Of a DNA stretch of 64,000 nt, positions 10,401 through 20,193 are shown in pieces (positions within the stretch are counted from its first letter, which is position 1; each line of letters opens with the position of its first letter). Below the pieces are notes generated by a model. It ran no database searches, was not told the origin of the DNA, and saw only the letters and a program-made list of their open reading frames with translations. The translations under genes were made by a program, and so were the position numbers. The stretch comes from Nostoc foliaceum FACHB-393 (lineage in GTDB: Bacteria > Cyanobacteriota > Cyanobacteriia > Cyanobacteriales > Nostocaceae), in assembly GCF_014698505.1 (NCBI RefSeq), contig NZ_JACJTD010000019.1, forward strand, positions 1 to 64,000, read 5' to 3'.

Positions 10401-10729
10401 ATATAAGTTGGTAAGGCAATGATTTGAGAGTGCGTTGGTAAACTGATTTCAGTGGCGCTGGCCGCTTTGCGCGATCGCCCAGTAGTTGCGATGGCTTTGC
10501 CCGCCGCAGGCATCGCAACTTGAGGTTGCTGGATGAAATTGGTAATTGCCATGTTCTCGGAACGCAGCCACTCGCTCAACTCAACCGATGTCATTGCCAA
10601 TGGATGTAGTGCTATATCTCCAGATCCATTAGACTCGAAATTCACTCGCGGCGATCGCCAAGTTTCCCCCCAAATAAATAAACTACCAGTTTGATTTTTT
10701 AGTAACCAATTACAGTGTAAAATCGCCAT
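7469..10729 (-). CDS. SNF2-family DEAD/DEAH helicase
   Basis: A 1086-residue SNF2-type ATPase. The N-terminal ~550 residues are the SNF2-associated region of large bacterial members. The helicase core starts near residue 600: motif I DDMGLGKTIQ (~residue 630), motif II as DEAQ (~735), LTGTPVENRLQELWSILDFL, then helicase C with LLIKLKQICNHP, ALIFTQF, LSLKAGGVGLNL and DRVFRIGQTR. It is expected to remodel or translocate on DNA, probably with a SWIM partner. The likely partner gene (2553-3389) is on the same strand but separated by the caspase/STAND pair. A dispersed repeat at 10488-10516 is read in frame as part of an N-terminal linker (VAMPAAGKAIA). The start is ATG 10729. Confidence 0.93.
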   Translation of the reverse strand: MAILHCNWLLKNQTGSLFIWGETWRSPRVNFESNGSGDIALHPLAMTSVELSEWLRSENMAITNFIQQPQVAMPAAGKAIATTGRSRKAASATEISLPTHSQIIALPTYIEGSDKGTTAIFPVHSASLGENTDSPQYLQPWRVEGFCLNASEAVKFLAAIPLNAAKGEDAFLGGDLRFWSQVARWSLDLISRCKFLPTIDRQLDGAFAAKWRVLLDSAVDGTRLERFSGNIPLVCRTYQEEVGIGEDFSQSLLYVDFPTEPQELLLGFLNSTIDAQVREMMGSQPPMEAKAIASLPSGVRQWLQALTSASHIVNADAIEVERLEAALKAWTMPLQYQLTLKTLFRTCFQLRSPESGETEWTLAYYLQAADDPEFLVDAATIWNNPVEQLVYENRTIEQPQETFLRGLGVASRLYPAIAPSFETEYPQFSRITPMQAYEFIKAVAWRLEDSGLGVILPPSLANREGWANRLGLKITAETPKKKQGRLGLQSLLNFQWQLAIGGQTISKAEFDKLVALNSPLVEINGEWVELRPQDIKTAQTFFTTRKDQMALSLEDALRFSTGDTQVIEKLPVVSFEASGALQELIGALSNNQAIAPLPTPAAFKGQLRPYQERGAAWLSFLERWGLGACLADDMGLGKTIQFIAFLLHLKEQDALENPTLLVCPTSVLGNWEREVNKFAPSLKILQYHGDKRPKGKAFLEAVKKHDLIVTSYSLLHRDIKSLQSVPWQIIVLDEAQNVKNPEAKQSKAVRELEATFRIALTGTPVENRLQELWSILDFLNPGYLGNKQFFQRRFAMPIEKYGDTASLTQLRSLVQPFILRRLKSDRDIIQDLPDKQEMTVFCGLTGEQAALYQQVVEQSLVEIESAEGLQRRGMILALLIKLKQICNHPAQYLKQATLEQHNSAKLLRLEEMLEEVLAEGDRALIFTQFAEWGKLLKPYLEKQLGREIFFLYGSTSKKQREEMIDRFQHDPQGPPIMILSLKAGGVGLNLTRANHVFHFDRWWNPAVENQATDRVFRIGQTRNVQVHKFVCTGTLEEKIHDMIESKKQLAEQVVGAGEEWLTELDTDQLRNLLILDRSAVIDDDAE

Positions 10730-10872
10730 TTGATAACTACTTAGATTTTCCCAAAATTAAAGGATTTAAATCGTCAATATTCTACTTTTTAGATTCTTTC
10801 CAAATATTTTTACGGCAATCGTTGCATATAATAATTATTTCAGCAGTCAATTCGCATAAATATTATTAATTA

Positions 10873-11436
10873 ATGAATTTTCCTATTGTTCAAGTTTTAA
10901 AAAGCGGCATAATAGTTGAATTAGATTATATACATCCTCAAGAACAGGAGGTTGTAAGAACATTACTCAATGTTGTAATTGTTGAAGGTAAAACTTATCC
11001 CCAAAAGCAACCTCTATCTCAGGCAGAATTTTCAGCTTACTGGTTGAGTAAGGATGCCTTTGTTGTCAGGACATCTGTTCAGAATGCTACACACAAGCCA
11101 AAAGAAATATTAGGGGCGTTTTATTTAAAACCAAACTTTCCCGGTCGGTGTTGCCATATTTGCAACGCTGGTTTTATTGTACAACCTGAGTTACGCGGTC
11201 AGGGGATCGGTCGGTTCATGGGAGAGACGATGCTCTTGATAGCAGCAAACCTGGGCTACGAAGCAGTAATGTTCAATTTGGTCTTTGAAACTAATATACC
11301 TTCAATTAGACTTTGGCAGTCGTTAGGATTTGAGATCGTTGGGCGAATTCCGCGTGCAGCGAAGCTAGAGGATGAAGAAGTAGTAGACGCGCTGATAATG
11401 TATCGCACTTTGGATTTGTTAACTGTTGACGGTTAA
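10873..11436 (+). CDS. GNAT-family N-acetyltransferase
   Basis: A 187-residue acetyltransferase. The acetyl-CoA binding motif A is visible as VQPELRGQGIGRFMGE, followed by NLVFETNIPSIRLWQSLGFE, the typical GNAT end (N-x-x-S...W-x-S-L-G-F). Substrate unknown. It is divergent from the SNF2 gene across a 143-bp AT-rich gap and followed by pnp. The start is ATG 10873; no strong ribosome binding site is visible. Confidence 0.85.
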   Translation: MNFPIVQVLKSGIIVELDYIHPQEQEVVRTLLNVVIVEGKTYPQKQPLSQAEFSAYWLSKDAFVVRTSVQNATHKPKEILGAFYLKPNFPGRCCHICNAGFIVQPELRGQGIGRFMGETMLLIAANLGYEAVMFNLVFETNIPSIRLWQSLGFEIVGRIPRAAKLEDEEVVDALIMYRTLDLLTVDG

Positions 11437-11545
11437 CAGTCATCAGTCATCAGTTATCTTTGTATGTACTAGAAGTCAGTCATAGTGCATAAATGTTAGG
11501 ATTGCCACAGAAAGAGAATAGCGAAAGAGAAGGAAAAAAAACTGA

Positions 11546-13702
11546 ATGGCAGAAGTTGACAAGTCAATATCCTTCGATGGAAGGGATATTCGACTGAAAG
11601 TAGGCCTACTAGCTCCCCAGGCTGGTGGGTCGGTTTTGATAGAATCAGGGGATACATCCGTCTTAGTTACGGCTACGCGATCGCAAGCCAGAGAAGGCAT
11701 TGATTTTCTTCCGCTCACAGTAGATTATGAAGAAAGGCTATATGCCGCTGGTAGGATTCCCGGAGGGATCATGCGCCGAGAAGGTCGTCCACCAGAAAAA
11801 ACAATTCTCACCAGCCGTCTTATAGACCGCCCCATGCGTCCCCTGTTCCCCTCGTGGCTACGGGATGACCTGCAAATTATTGCCTTAACGCTATCGATGG
11901 ACGAGTTAGTTCCACCCGATGTGTTAGCAGTTACAGGCGCTTCCATCGCTACCCTGATTGCCCAAATTCCTTTTAATGGGCCAATGGCAGCAGTGCGGGT
12001 TGGTTTAGTGGGAGATGATTTCATTATTAACCCCACCTATGCAGAAACTGAAGCTGGAGACTTAGATCTGGTAGTAGCAGGTTCACCACATGGCGTAATC
12101 ATGGTGGAGGCGGGAGCCAATCAGTTGCCAGAGCGAGATATTATCGAGGCGATTGACTTTGGTTATGAAGCAGTGCGGGACTTAATCAAAGCGCAGCAAG
12201 ATTTAATCGCAGAACTGGGTTTGGTAATAGTGCAAGAAGCACCACCAGAAGTAGACCAGACTCTGGAAAATTATATCCGCGATCGCGCTAGCGGTGAGAT
12301 TAAGAAAATCCTCTCTCAATTTAGTTTCACAAAACCCCAACGTGATGCAGCTTTAGATGTCGTCAAGGATGAAATTGCCGCGACGATTACCGAACTGCCA
12401 GAAGAAGACCCAATTCGAGTTGCCGCAACTGCAAATAAGAAGGCACTTGGTAACACTTTTAAAGATATTACCAAACACTTCATGCGGCGACAAATTATTG
12501 AAGATAACGTCCGCGTTGATGGTCGTAAACTCGATGAAGTGCGTCGTGTTTCTTGTTTAGTTGATGTTTTACCAAAGCGAGTCCACGGTAGCGGTTTATT
12601 TAACCGGGAACTCACTCAGGTATTATCCACTTGTACTCTAGGCACACCTGGGGATGCTCAAAATCTTAACGATGACATGCAGCTAGATCAGCACAAGCGT
12701 TATCTGCATCATTACAACTTCCCGCCGTTCTCAGTCGGAGAAACCAAGCCAATGCGGGCCCCAGGAAGGCGTGAAATTGGTCACGGCGCATTAGCAGAAC
12801 GAGCGCTACTACCTGTGCTACCGTCAAAAGAACAATTTCCCTACGTGATTCGCATCGTATCGGAAGTACTTTCCTCGAACGGTTCCACTTCAATGGGTTC
12901 AGTGTGCGGTTCCACCCTCGCCCTGATGGATGCTGGTGTACCAATTCTCAAACCCGTAAGTGGCGCAGCAATGGGTCTGATTAAGGATGGGGACGAAGTG
13001 CGAATCCTCACCGATATTCAGGGCATTGAAGACTTTTTGGGTGACATGGACTTCAAAGTTGCCGGGACGGATACGGGGATTACCGCCTTGCAAATGGATA
13101 TGAAAATCTCCGGTTTGTCGTTGGAGGTTATTTCCCAAGCCGTTCACCAAGCTAAAGCAGCCCGGTTGCACATTCTGGAGAAAATGCTCGCCTGCATTGA
13201 CACGCCACGGACTGAAACCTCAGCTTATGCCCCACGTCTGTTAACAATCAAGATTGATTCAGACATGATTGGTCTGGTCATCGGGCCTGGAGGCAAGACT
13301 ATTAAGGGTATCACGGAGGAAACTGGTGCAAAAATTGACATCGAAGATGATGGCACCGTGACAATTTCCGCTGTGGATGAGAACAAGGCGAAGAGAGCCA
13401 GAAACATTATCCAAGGCATGACCCGCAAGTTACACGAAGGGGATGTCTACGCAGGACGCATTACTCGGATTATACCGATAGGTGCATTTGTGGAATTTCT
13501 GCCTGGAAAAGAAGGGATGATCCACATCTCACAACTAGCTGACTACCGTGTTGGCAAAGTTGAGGATGAAGTAGCGGTGGGCGATGAAGTGATTATCAAA
13601 GTGCGCGAAATTGATAACAAAGGTCGGATTAATCTCACTCGCTTGGGTATCCACCCAGATCAAGCAGCAGCAGCACGGGAAGCTGCGGCGGTGAATCGGT
13701 AA
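11546..13702 (+). CDS. pnp: Polyribonucleotide nucleotidyltransferase (PNPase)
   Basis: A 718-residue phosphorolytic 3'-5' exoribonuclease that degrades RNA to nucleoside diphosphates and can add heteropolymeric tails in cyanobacteria. The order is two RNase PH-like domains separated by a helical domain, then a KH domain ([20 protein letters not shown]) and an S1 domain ([31 protein letters not shown]). Motifs [20 protein letters not shown] and the second-domain [21 protein letters not shown] are intact. A purine-rich GAGAAGGA tract lies ~12 bp before ATG 11546. Length is normal. Confidence 0.97.
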   Translation: MAEVDKSISFDGRDIRLKVGLLAPQAGGSVLIESGDTSVLVTATRSQAREGIDFLPLTVDYEERLYAAGRIPGGIMRREGRPPEKTILTSRLIDRPMRPLFPSWLRDDLQIIALTLSMDELVPPDVLAVTGASIATLIAQIPFNGPMAAVRVGLVGDDFIINPTYAETEAGDLDLVVAGSPHGVIMVEAGANQLPERDIIEAIDFGYEAVRDLIKAQQDLIAELGLVIVQEAPPEVDQTLENYIRDRASGEIKKILSQFSFTKPQRDAALDVVKDEIAATITELPEEDPIRVAATANKKALGNTFKDITKHFMRRQIIEDNVRVDGRKLDEVRRVSCLVDVLPKRVHGSGLFNRELTQVLSTCTLGTPGDAQNLNDDMQLDQHKRYLHHYNFPPFSVGETKPMRAPGRREIGHGALAERALLPVLPSKEQFPYVIRIVSEVLSSNGSTSMGSVCGSTLALMDAGVPILKPVSGAAMGLIKDGDEVRILTDIQGIEDFLGDMDFKVAGTDTGITALQMDMKISGLSLEVISQAVHQAKAARLHILEKMLACIDTPRTETSAYAPRLLTIKIDSDMIGLVIGPGGKTIKGITEETGAKIDIEDDGTVTISAVDENKAKRARNIIQGMTRKLHEGDVYAGRITRIIPIGAFVEFLPGKEGMIHISQLADYRVGKVEDEVAVGDEVIIKVREIDNKGRINLTRLGIHPDQAAAAREAAAVNR

Positions 13703-13711
13703 CTCGATTTG

Positions 13712-13766
13712 GGATTTTAGATTAGATAAAATCTAAAATCCGCGATGCCTACTGTGAAGGCATCGC
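13712..13766. repeat. Two hairpins downstream of pnp
   Basis: A perfect 12-bp stem (13712-13723 with 13730-13741) is followed by a 9-bp stem of the GCGATGCCT...AGGCATCGC type (13742-13750 with 13758-13766). The first may end the pnp transcript, but no T-run follows. The second resembles half of a dispersed repeat in this window. The rest of 13703-14047 is AT-rich with nothing else I can name. Confidence 0.6.
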
Positions 13767-14047
13767 CGTATGCTTCTCTAATTAGTTGCAATCTTAACTT
13801 GATAGCAAGAAGACAGTTAATAAATGTTTTAAACTCGCCTATACCTGTTGAGCAACGTTGTTACATTATTTATATTATTTTGGCAAGCCGTAATTAAAGT
13901 AATTTAAACTATACCTTTTATCTATTTACAAATTTAGCAGATTGTCTGATCATAACGACACAAGACAAAATTTCATAAACAAAACTTTTTTTAATAAGAA
14001 GTCGTAGTTTATGTAATTTGTTTCATGAATGTTCTGTCAAAAATATC

Positions 14048-15409
14048 ATGGCTTTAGTTCAAACGATAAATAAACTGACATCAAGTCAAGTCCCCACACT
14101 CAATGATTGCAATTCACAAAGCCTGCTCAACTACTTTGAGAATTCTTGGGAACTTGAAGAAACACTCATGAAAAGTTTGGTTGGGGAAGAAACTTTTTAT
14201 CTTAACCCCGATCCTTTAAGAAACCGTCTAATTTTTTATCTTGGTCACTCAGCTGTTTTTTTCATCAATAAGTTAATTCGCGTTGGTTTAATCAAAGCTG
14301 GAATTAATTCAGAATACGAAACCCTATTTGAAATCGGAGTTGATCCACAAACACCAACAGAACTCGACGCAGCTATGCAAGGGGTTAGCTGGCCTGATGT
14401 CGAAAAAGTTTGGCAATACCGAGAAAAGGCAAAAGAAGCGATCGCAAAAGTTATTCAAAATACTCCCCTGGATCTGCCGATTCATCAACAGCATCCCTTC
14501 TGGGCTTTGCTGATGGGAATAGAACATAGTCGGATTCACTTTGAAACCTCTTCGATGCTGGTGCGTCAATTGCCTAGCGATCGCTTAAAGTGTCCCCAAG
14601 GCTGGAATTATGCACCTAGCAACGGTAATATTCCCAACAATGAAATGCGCCAGGTTCGCGGTGGTGTGGTGAAATTGGGAAAACCCAAGGATGATCTTAC
14701 TTATGGTTGGGATAGCGAATATGGCGATCGCACTGTTGAAGTTAAACCGTTTTTAGCTAGTCAATATCTCATCACTAACGGTGAATATCTAAAATTTGTT
14801 CAAGCTGGTGGTTACAATAATCCAGACTACTGGAATGCTGAATCTTGGGATTGGAAGCAACTCTACAACGTCCAACATCCCAAATTCTGGATACCTTTCC
14901 AGGATGGTTATCGCTATCGAGCCATATTCGACGAAATAGACTTACCCCTAGACTGGCCTGTAGAAGTAAATTACTACGAAGCGATCGCATTTTGTCGTTT
15001 TCAAGGCTCAGACATGCGCTTGATAACTGAAGCTGAATGGAATCAAGCCTTACTTACCTCTGAGGATAACCAGTTCTCAACTAACTATAATCTCAACTTA
15101 CAATTCATTTCCCCTAGCCCAGTGGGAATGTTCAAACCAGCTAATACCGCTTCTGGACTTTACGATCTCAGAGGAAACGTCTGGGAATGGTTAGGCGACA
15201 CATTCAACGCCCTACCAGGGTTTCAACCTCATCCGCTTTACGAAGATCAAGCAGCACCCTTTTTTGATGATAAACATCAGATGATGCTTGGCGGTTCTTG
15301 GGCTACTAATGGTTCAATGGCATTACCAACTTATCGAAACTGGTTTCGTCCCTACTTTTATCAACACGCTGGTTTTAGAATTGCTCAAGATTTGAAAGGA
15401 GATTGTTGA
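14048..15409 (+). CDS. ovoA: OvoA-type 5-histidylcysteine sulfoxide synthase, lacking the methyltransferase domain
   Basis: A 453-residue non-haem iron enzyme. OvoA joins cysteine to histidine with O2 in ovothiol biosynthesis. The N-terminal DinB-like helical region contains the iron motif HxxxHxE as EHSRIHFETSS (H160, H164, E166). A formylglycine-generating-enzyme-like (FGE-sulfatase) domain follows, with GLYDLRGNVWEWLGD, GGSWAT and a terminal HAGFRIA. The N-terminus (LVGEETFYLNPDPLRNRLIF) fits OvoA better than EgtB. Typical OvoA continues into an N-methyltransferase domain, absent here. ATG 14048 is preferred over TTG 14018. The DUF427 gene begins 2 bp after the stop. Confidence 0.8.
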   Translation: MALVQTINKLTSSQVPTLNDCNSQSLLNYFENSWELEETLMKSLVGEETFYLNPDPLRNRLIFYLGHSAVFFINKLIRVGLIKAGINSEYETLFEIGVDPQTPTELDAAMQGVSWPDVEKVWQYREKAKEAIAKVIQNTPLDLPIHQQHPFWALLMGIEHSRIHFETSSMLVRQLPSDRLKCPQGWNYAPSNGNIPNNEMRQVRGGVVKLGKPKDDLTYGWDSEYGDRTVEVKPFLASQYLITNGEYLKFVQAGGYNNPDYWNAESWDWKQLYNVQHPKFWIPFQDGYRYRAIFDEIDLPLDWPVEVNYYEAIAFCRFQGSDMRLITEAEWNQALLTSEDNQFSTNYNLNLQFISPSPVGMFKPANTASGLYDLRGNVWEWLGDTFNALPGFQPHPLYEDQAAPFFDDKHQMMLGGSWATNGSMALPTYRNWFRPYFYQHAGFRIAQDLKGDC

Positions 15410-15411
15410 GA

Positions 15412-15906
15412 ATGCGACCAAATCGAATCCCACCAGAACCCGGTCAAGAATCAGTTTGGGATTATCCTCGTCCGGCTCGTTTAGAAGATAGCAACAAATC
15501 AATTCGGATAATTTGTAATGGTACTGTTTTAGCAGAAACAACTAAAGCTAAAAGAGTTTTAGAAACTAGCCATCCTCCTGTTTATTATCTTCCTTCTGAA
15601 GATATTAAACTAGAATATCTGATTGAAACACCTAAAAAAACTTGGTGTGAATGGAAAGGCAAGTGTCAATATTATGATATCAGCATCGGTGATAAGTATA
15701 TAAATAACGCTGCTTGGCGATATATCGAACCCACACCTGATTTTGTAACGATTCAAGAATACTATGCTTTTTACCCTAGTTTAATGGATGCTTGCTATGT
15801 AAATGATGAGCTAGTTATGTCTCAACCTGGCGATTTTTATGGTGGATGGATTACTGCTGATATTGTCGGGCCATTTAAAGGTAGCCCTGGAACAATGGGG
15901 TGGTAA
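15412..15906 (+). CDS. DUF427-family protein
   Basis: A 164-residue protein of the DUF427 family (beta-rich, no confirmed activity). Hallmarks: IRIICNGTVLAETTKAKRVLE, PPVYYLPSEDIKLEYLIE, CEWKGKCQYYDI, AAWRYIEPTPDF, IQEYYAFYP and the C-terminal DFYGGWITADIVGPFKG. AAAGGAG at 15395-15401 lies 10 bases before ATG 15412. The 2-bp gap from ovoA makes an operon almost certain and suggests a role in the same thiol pathway (inference). Confidence 0.9.
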   Translation: MRPNRIPPEPGQESVWDYPRPARLEDSNKSIRIICNGTVLAETTKAKRVLETSHPPVYYLPSEDIKLEYLIETPKKTWCEWKGKCQYYDISIGDKYINNAAWRYIEPTPDFVTIQEYYAFYPSLMDACYVNDELVMSQPGDFYGGWITADIVGPFKGSPGTMGW

Positions 15907-15980
15907 TTTATCAGCTAACAATTCATGGACATCATATAGCGGTTCCCACTCAGATGGGGAACAACGTTAGATAGCAAGAT

Positions 15981-16008
15981 GTAGGGGCACGGGATGCTGT
16001 GCCCCTAC
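15981..16008. terminator. Perfect 10-bp hairpin between convergent DUF427 and ilvC genes
   Basis: GTAGGGGCAC (15981-15990) pairs exactly with GTGCCCCTAC (15999-16008) across an 8-nt loop. It lies between two convergent genes and could act as a bidirectional terminator. A very similar palindrome at 31389-31417 shows that it also belongs to a dispersed repeat family. Confidence 0.6.
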
Positions 16009-16020
16009 TTTCTGTTTTGC

Positions 16021-17043
<1,023 letters not shown>

Positions 17044-17104
17044 TCATTTATTGGCAGGCTTACGATTGTACCTCAAATTGAGTAACCACAGATTAACTGT
17101 CAAC

Positions 17105-17370
17105 CATTAAAAATTCGTAATTCGTAATGGGCTACGCCCCGCTACGCTAACGTAATTCGTAATTAAACCAAGGTTCAGACTCTATGGGTCGTGCCGTTAC
17201 GGGTGTGGTCTAAATCCCCATCCGTAACGTGATTACGTTAGCGCAGCGCGAAGAAAGAGTGCACGTACTCCCGCAAAGAAGCAAGCTACGCGTAGCGTCT
17301 CAGCGTCTGTCTGCAACATACTGCACGAACGTAAAGAGCGTCATTAGTAATTACGAATTACGAATTAGTT
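17105..17370. repeat. Repeat-rich ilvC-DUF4349 intergenic region
   Basis: The 442-bp gap between the divergent ilvC and DUF4349 genes is filled with AATTACG/AATTCGT heptads, GCTACGC-type dispersed repeat pieces and CGTAGCG-rich blocks. No gene or RNA was recognised. Any ilvC promoter should lie close to 17017-17100. Confidence 0.75.
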
Positions 17371-17458
17371 TGACCCTGTTACATAAATCGCAACAATACA
17401 GGCTTTGAGTTTTACTTCAGCAATACTGGGGTTAACTTCATCTATCTAGGGGTAGATT

Positions 17459-18397
17459 ATGTCCGCTTCAACTAAATTACCGTGCACATCTGCTTTATTT
17501 GTGAGTGCATTATTAGGAGGGTTGATTTTCACCGGTTGCGCCTCTTCGGATCAGTCAACAAGTCGTCCGGCTTTGCCTCCAATGGCAGCCGATGGCGCAG
17601 CAAATCAAGCAATGGCACCTGCTAATGAAGGCAGTATTTCCCAAAAGGCGGAAGCTGCACCAATGGCCCGTTCTCGTCCGCAACTCATTAAAAAGGCAGC
17701 AATCTCTTTGACTGTCAACTCTGTAGATCAGACTGTTGATGCTGTTTCGCAAATTATCAATAAACAGCAAGGGGATTTGATCGGGTTGAAACAACAACAA
17801 CCCAAAAACGACAACCCGCGTCACACAGCAACAATACAATTGCGGATACCAGAGAACCGACTGGAAACTACCTTAGAAGAGCTAGCTAAATTGGGCACTG
17901 TCGAAAGTCGTAATATCACTGCCGAAGATGTGGGCGATCGCCTCGTAGATTTCCAAGCCAGATTGACCAATTTGCAAAAAACTGAAGCCAATTTGCAAAA
18001 AATTATGGATCGGGCAGGTTCTGTTAGAGATGTGCTTAGTGTTGCCCAAGAACTGAGTAATGTCCGAGAAACCATAGAACAAATTAATGCCCAACTAAAA
18101 AGCTTACAAAATCAAGTTGCATATTCCACTATTACGCTGAACTTAAAAGCAGCAGTTTCTAGCACCAGTTCACAACCTGCCTTTGGTTTGCAAGTTCAGG
18201 AAACTTGGAACAAATCGACTCACTCCCTTAGTTCATTTTCCGTTGGCTTACTCAAACTGGGTATTTGGTTAATTGTTTACAGTCCCTATTTGTTAATTTT
18301 TGCTGCCCTTGTCTATGGCTTTAACCGTTGGCGGCGAACTCGGCGAACTGATTCACCACGTTTAACACAAGCACCAGAATCAACTAGTTCTGAGTAA
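17459..18397 (+). CDS. DUF4349 lipoprotein
   Basis: A 312-residue predicted lipoprotein. The signal peptide ends in lipobox LIFTGC (cysteine ~27). A Pro/Ala-rich linker is followed by the DUF4349 domain (RPQLIKKAAISLTVNSVDQTV...LRIPENRLETTLEELAKLG), a coiled coil (~residues 160-220), and a C-terminal transmembrane helix (GIWLIVYSPYLLIFAALVYGF) before a basic tail. It would be anchored in the membrane with the domain outside the cytoplasm. Function unknown. The start is ATG 17459. Confidence 0.85.
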   Translation: MSASTKLPCTSALFVSALLGGLIFTGCASSDQSTSRPALPPMAADGAANQAMAPANEGSISQKAEAAPMARSRPQLIKKAAISLTVNSVDQTVDAVSQIINKQQGDLIGLKQQQPKNDNPRHTATIQLRIPENRLETTLEELAKLGTVESRNITAEDVGDRLVDFQARLTNLQKTEANLQKIMDRAGSVRDVLSVAQELSNVRETIEQINAQLKSLQNQVAYSTITLNLKAAVSSTSSQPAFGLQVQETWNKSTHSLSSFSVGLLKLGIWLIVYSPYLLIFAALVYGFNRWRRTRRTDSPRLTQAPESTSSE

Positions 18398-18631
18398 ATT
18401 TGCATAAATCCTACATCTACCGTTGATAAATTTACATAAGCAAAGAGTAATTCAAATATTGCCAACTCTTATTGTTTGCGCCTCCATCTGGAAAATTTCT
18501 CTTTATCCTGTAGTTTTAGTTACTTTAATACTTTTTCAAATGTAAAGAGCAATACAAAATATGTGATGACAATTTTGATACAAATTTGTTAAGAATAGTT
18601 ACAATAGTCGGCATACACGATAATATTTCTT

Positions 18632-19990
18632 ATGGTAAATTCACTTGACAATAATCCACCCCATAAAGTAGTTATTGTTGGCGGTGGTTTTGGTGGACTT
18701 TATGCGGCAAAAACACTCGCTAAGGCAGCCGTAAACGTTACTCTGATTGATAAACGTAACTTTCATCTATTTCAACCCCTTTTATATCAAGTTGCGACAG
18801 GTGCCCTATCTCCTGCGGATATTTCTTCGCCGTTGCGTTCTGTATTAAGCAAAAGCAAGAATACGAAAGTGCTATTGGGAGAGGTAAATAATATTGATCC
18901 AGAAGCACAACAAGTGACTGTAGGCGACGAAGCAATAGCTTACGATACGTTAATTGTCGCCACAGGAGCCAAGCATTCCTACTTTGGCAAAGACAACTGG
19001 GAAGAATTCGCCCCCGGCTTGAAAACTGTAGAAGATGCCATAGAAATGCGTCGCCGGATTTTTACGGCATTTGAAGCCGCAGAAAAAGAAATCGATCCAG
19101 AAAAACGCCGGGCTTGGTTAACCTTTGTAATTGTTGGTGGTGGCCCAACAGGTGTAGAGTTAGCTGGTGCGATCGCAGAATTGGCAAATCAAACTCTCAA
19201 AGAAGATTTCCGCAACATCGACACATCGGAAGCCAAGATTTTACTATTAGAAGGGCTGGATCGGATTCTGCCACCCTTTGCACCAGAGTTATCACAAGAA
19301 GCGGAAGCATCCCTGACGCGTTTGGGGGTGGTTGTCCAGACAAAAACATTGGTAACGAATATTGAAAATGATATTGTTACTCTCAAACAAGGCGATGAAG
19401 TTAAAGAAATTGCCTCAAAAACGGTATTATGGGCAGCAGGTGTAAAAGCTTCAGCAATGGGAAAAGTGCTAGCAGAACGCACAGGTGCTGAGTGCGATCG
19501 CGCTGGACGGATTATTGTCGAACCTGACTTGAGTATTAAGGGACATCCCAATATTTTTGTAGTTGGCGACTTAGCAAATTTTTCTCATCAAAATGGTAAA
19601 CCCCTACCTGGTGTTGCACCTGTAGCCAAGCAAGAAGGTGAATATGTCGCAACATTAGTTCAACAGCGGCTTGCAGGTAAAAATTTGCCACCCTTTGCTT
19701 ATACCGATCATGGTAGTTTAGCAATGATTGGACACAATTCTGCTGTGGTAGATTTGGGCTTTATCAAGCTGAAAGGTTTCTTTGCATGGCTGTTTTGGCT
19801 GGTGATTCACATCTACTTCTTAATTGAATTTGACAACAAATTAGTAGTAATAATTCAGTGGGCCTGGAACTATTTCACCCGTAATCGCGGAGCAAGATTA
19901 ATTACAGGACAAGAATCAATCACGCAGTTTGGAATTAGCGATCGCAACATTTACACATCAGCCGACAATAAACAGCCAGTAAATGTCTAG
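18632..19990 (+). CDS. Type 2 NADH dehydrogenase (NAD(P)/FAD-dependent oxidoreductase)
   Basis: A 452-residue single-subunit NDH-2-like flavoprotein that passes electrons from NAD(P)H to quinone without proton pumping. The N-terminal FAD Rossmann motif is [17 protein letters not shown], the central NAD(P) motif is [20 protein letters not shown], and NIFVVGDLA binds [25 protein letters not shown] near the C-terminus is a membrane-association segment typical of these enzymes. The upstream 234 bp is AT-rich. Which Ndb paralogue it is cannot be settled by eye. Confidence 0.92.
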   Translation: MVNSLDNNPPHKVVIVGGGFGGLYAAKTLAKAAVNVTLIDKRNFHLFQPLLYQVATGALSPADISSPLRSVLSKSKNTKVLLGEVNNIDPEAQQVTVGDEAIAYDTLIVATGAKHSYFGKDNWEEFAPGLKTVEDAIEMRRRIFTAFEAAEKEIDPEKRRAWLTFVIVGGGPTGVELAGAIAELANQTLKEDFRNIDTSEAKILLLEGLDRILPPFAPELSQEAEASLTRLGVVVQTKTLVTNIENDIVTLKQGDEVKEIASKTVLWAAGVKASAMGKVLAERTGAECDRAGRIIVEPDLSIKGHPNIFVVGDLANFSHQNGKPLPGVAPVAKQEGEYVATLVQQRLAGKNLPPFAYTDHGSLAMIGHNSAVVDLGFIKLKGFFAWLFWLVIHIYFLIEFDNKLVVIIQWAWNYFTRNRGARLITGQESITQFGISDRNIYTSADNKQPVNV

Positions 19991-20008
19991 TTAGGCATTG
20001 GGCATTGG

Positions 20009-20146
20009 GAAAAGACAAGGAAGACAAGGAAGAGGGGGGAGACAAGGAAGAAACTTGTTTAATAATTCTCCCTTGTCCCCCTTGTCCCCCTTGTCCCCTT
20101 GTCTCCCCCATCTCCCCCATCTCCCTCATCCCCACTCCCCGCCCTC
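20009..20146. repeat. Polypurine/polypyrimidine inverted-repeat island
   Basis: A purine block built on GACAAGGAAG repeats is followed by a pyrimidine block of CCCTTGTCC repeats, so the two arms can pair. An open frame runs through it into dapL but is not expected to be coding. A near twin lies at 24717-24845. Confidence 0.85.
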
Positions 20147-20193
20147 ATAAATTAGCAGTAAGCTATTTGAGGGCGTTTTTCATAATCTATATA

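Noticed and set aside
12316-12615. Minus-strand frame inside pnp
   Set aside because: Antisense shadow of a highly conserved gene.
20005-20193. N-terminal extension of dapL
   Set aside because: The codons come from a polypurine/polypyrimidine repeat; DapL begins at ATG 20194 with normal length.
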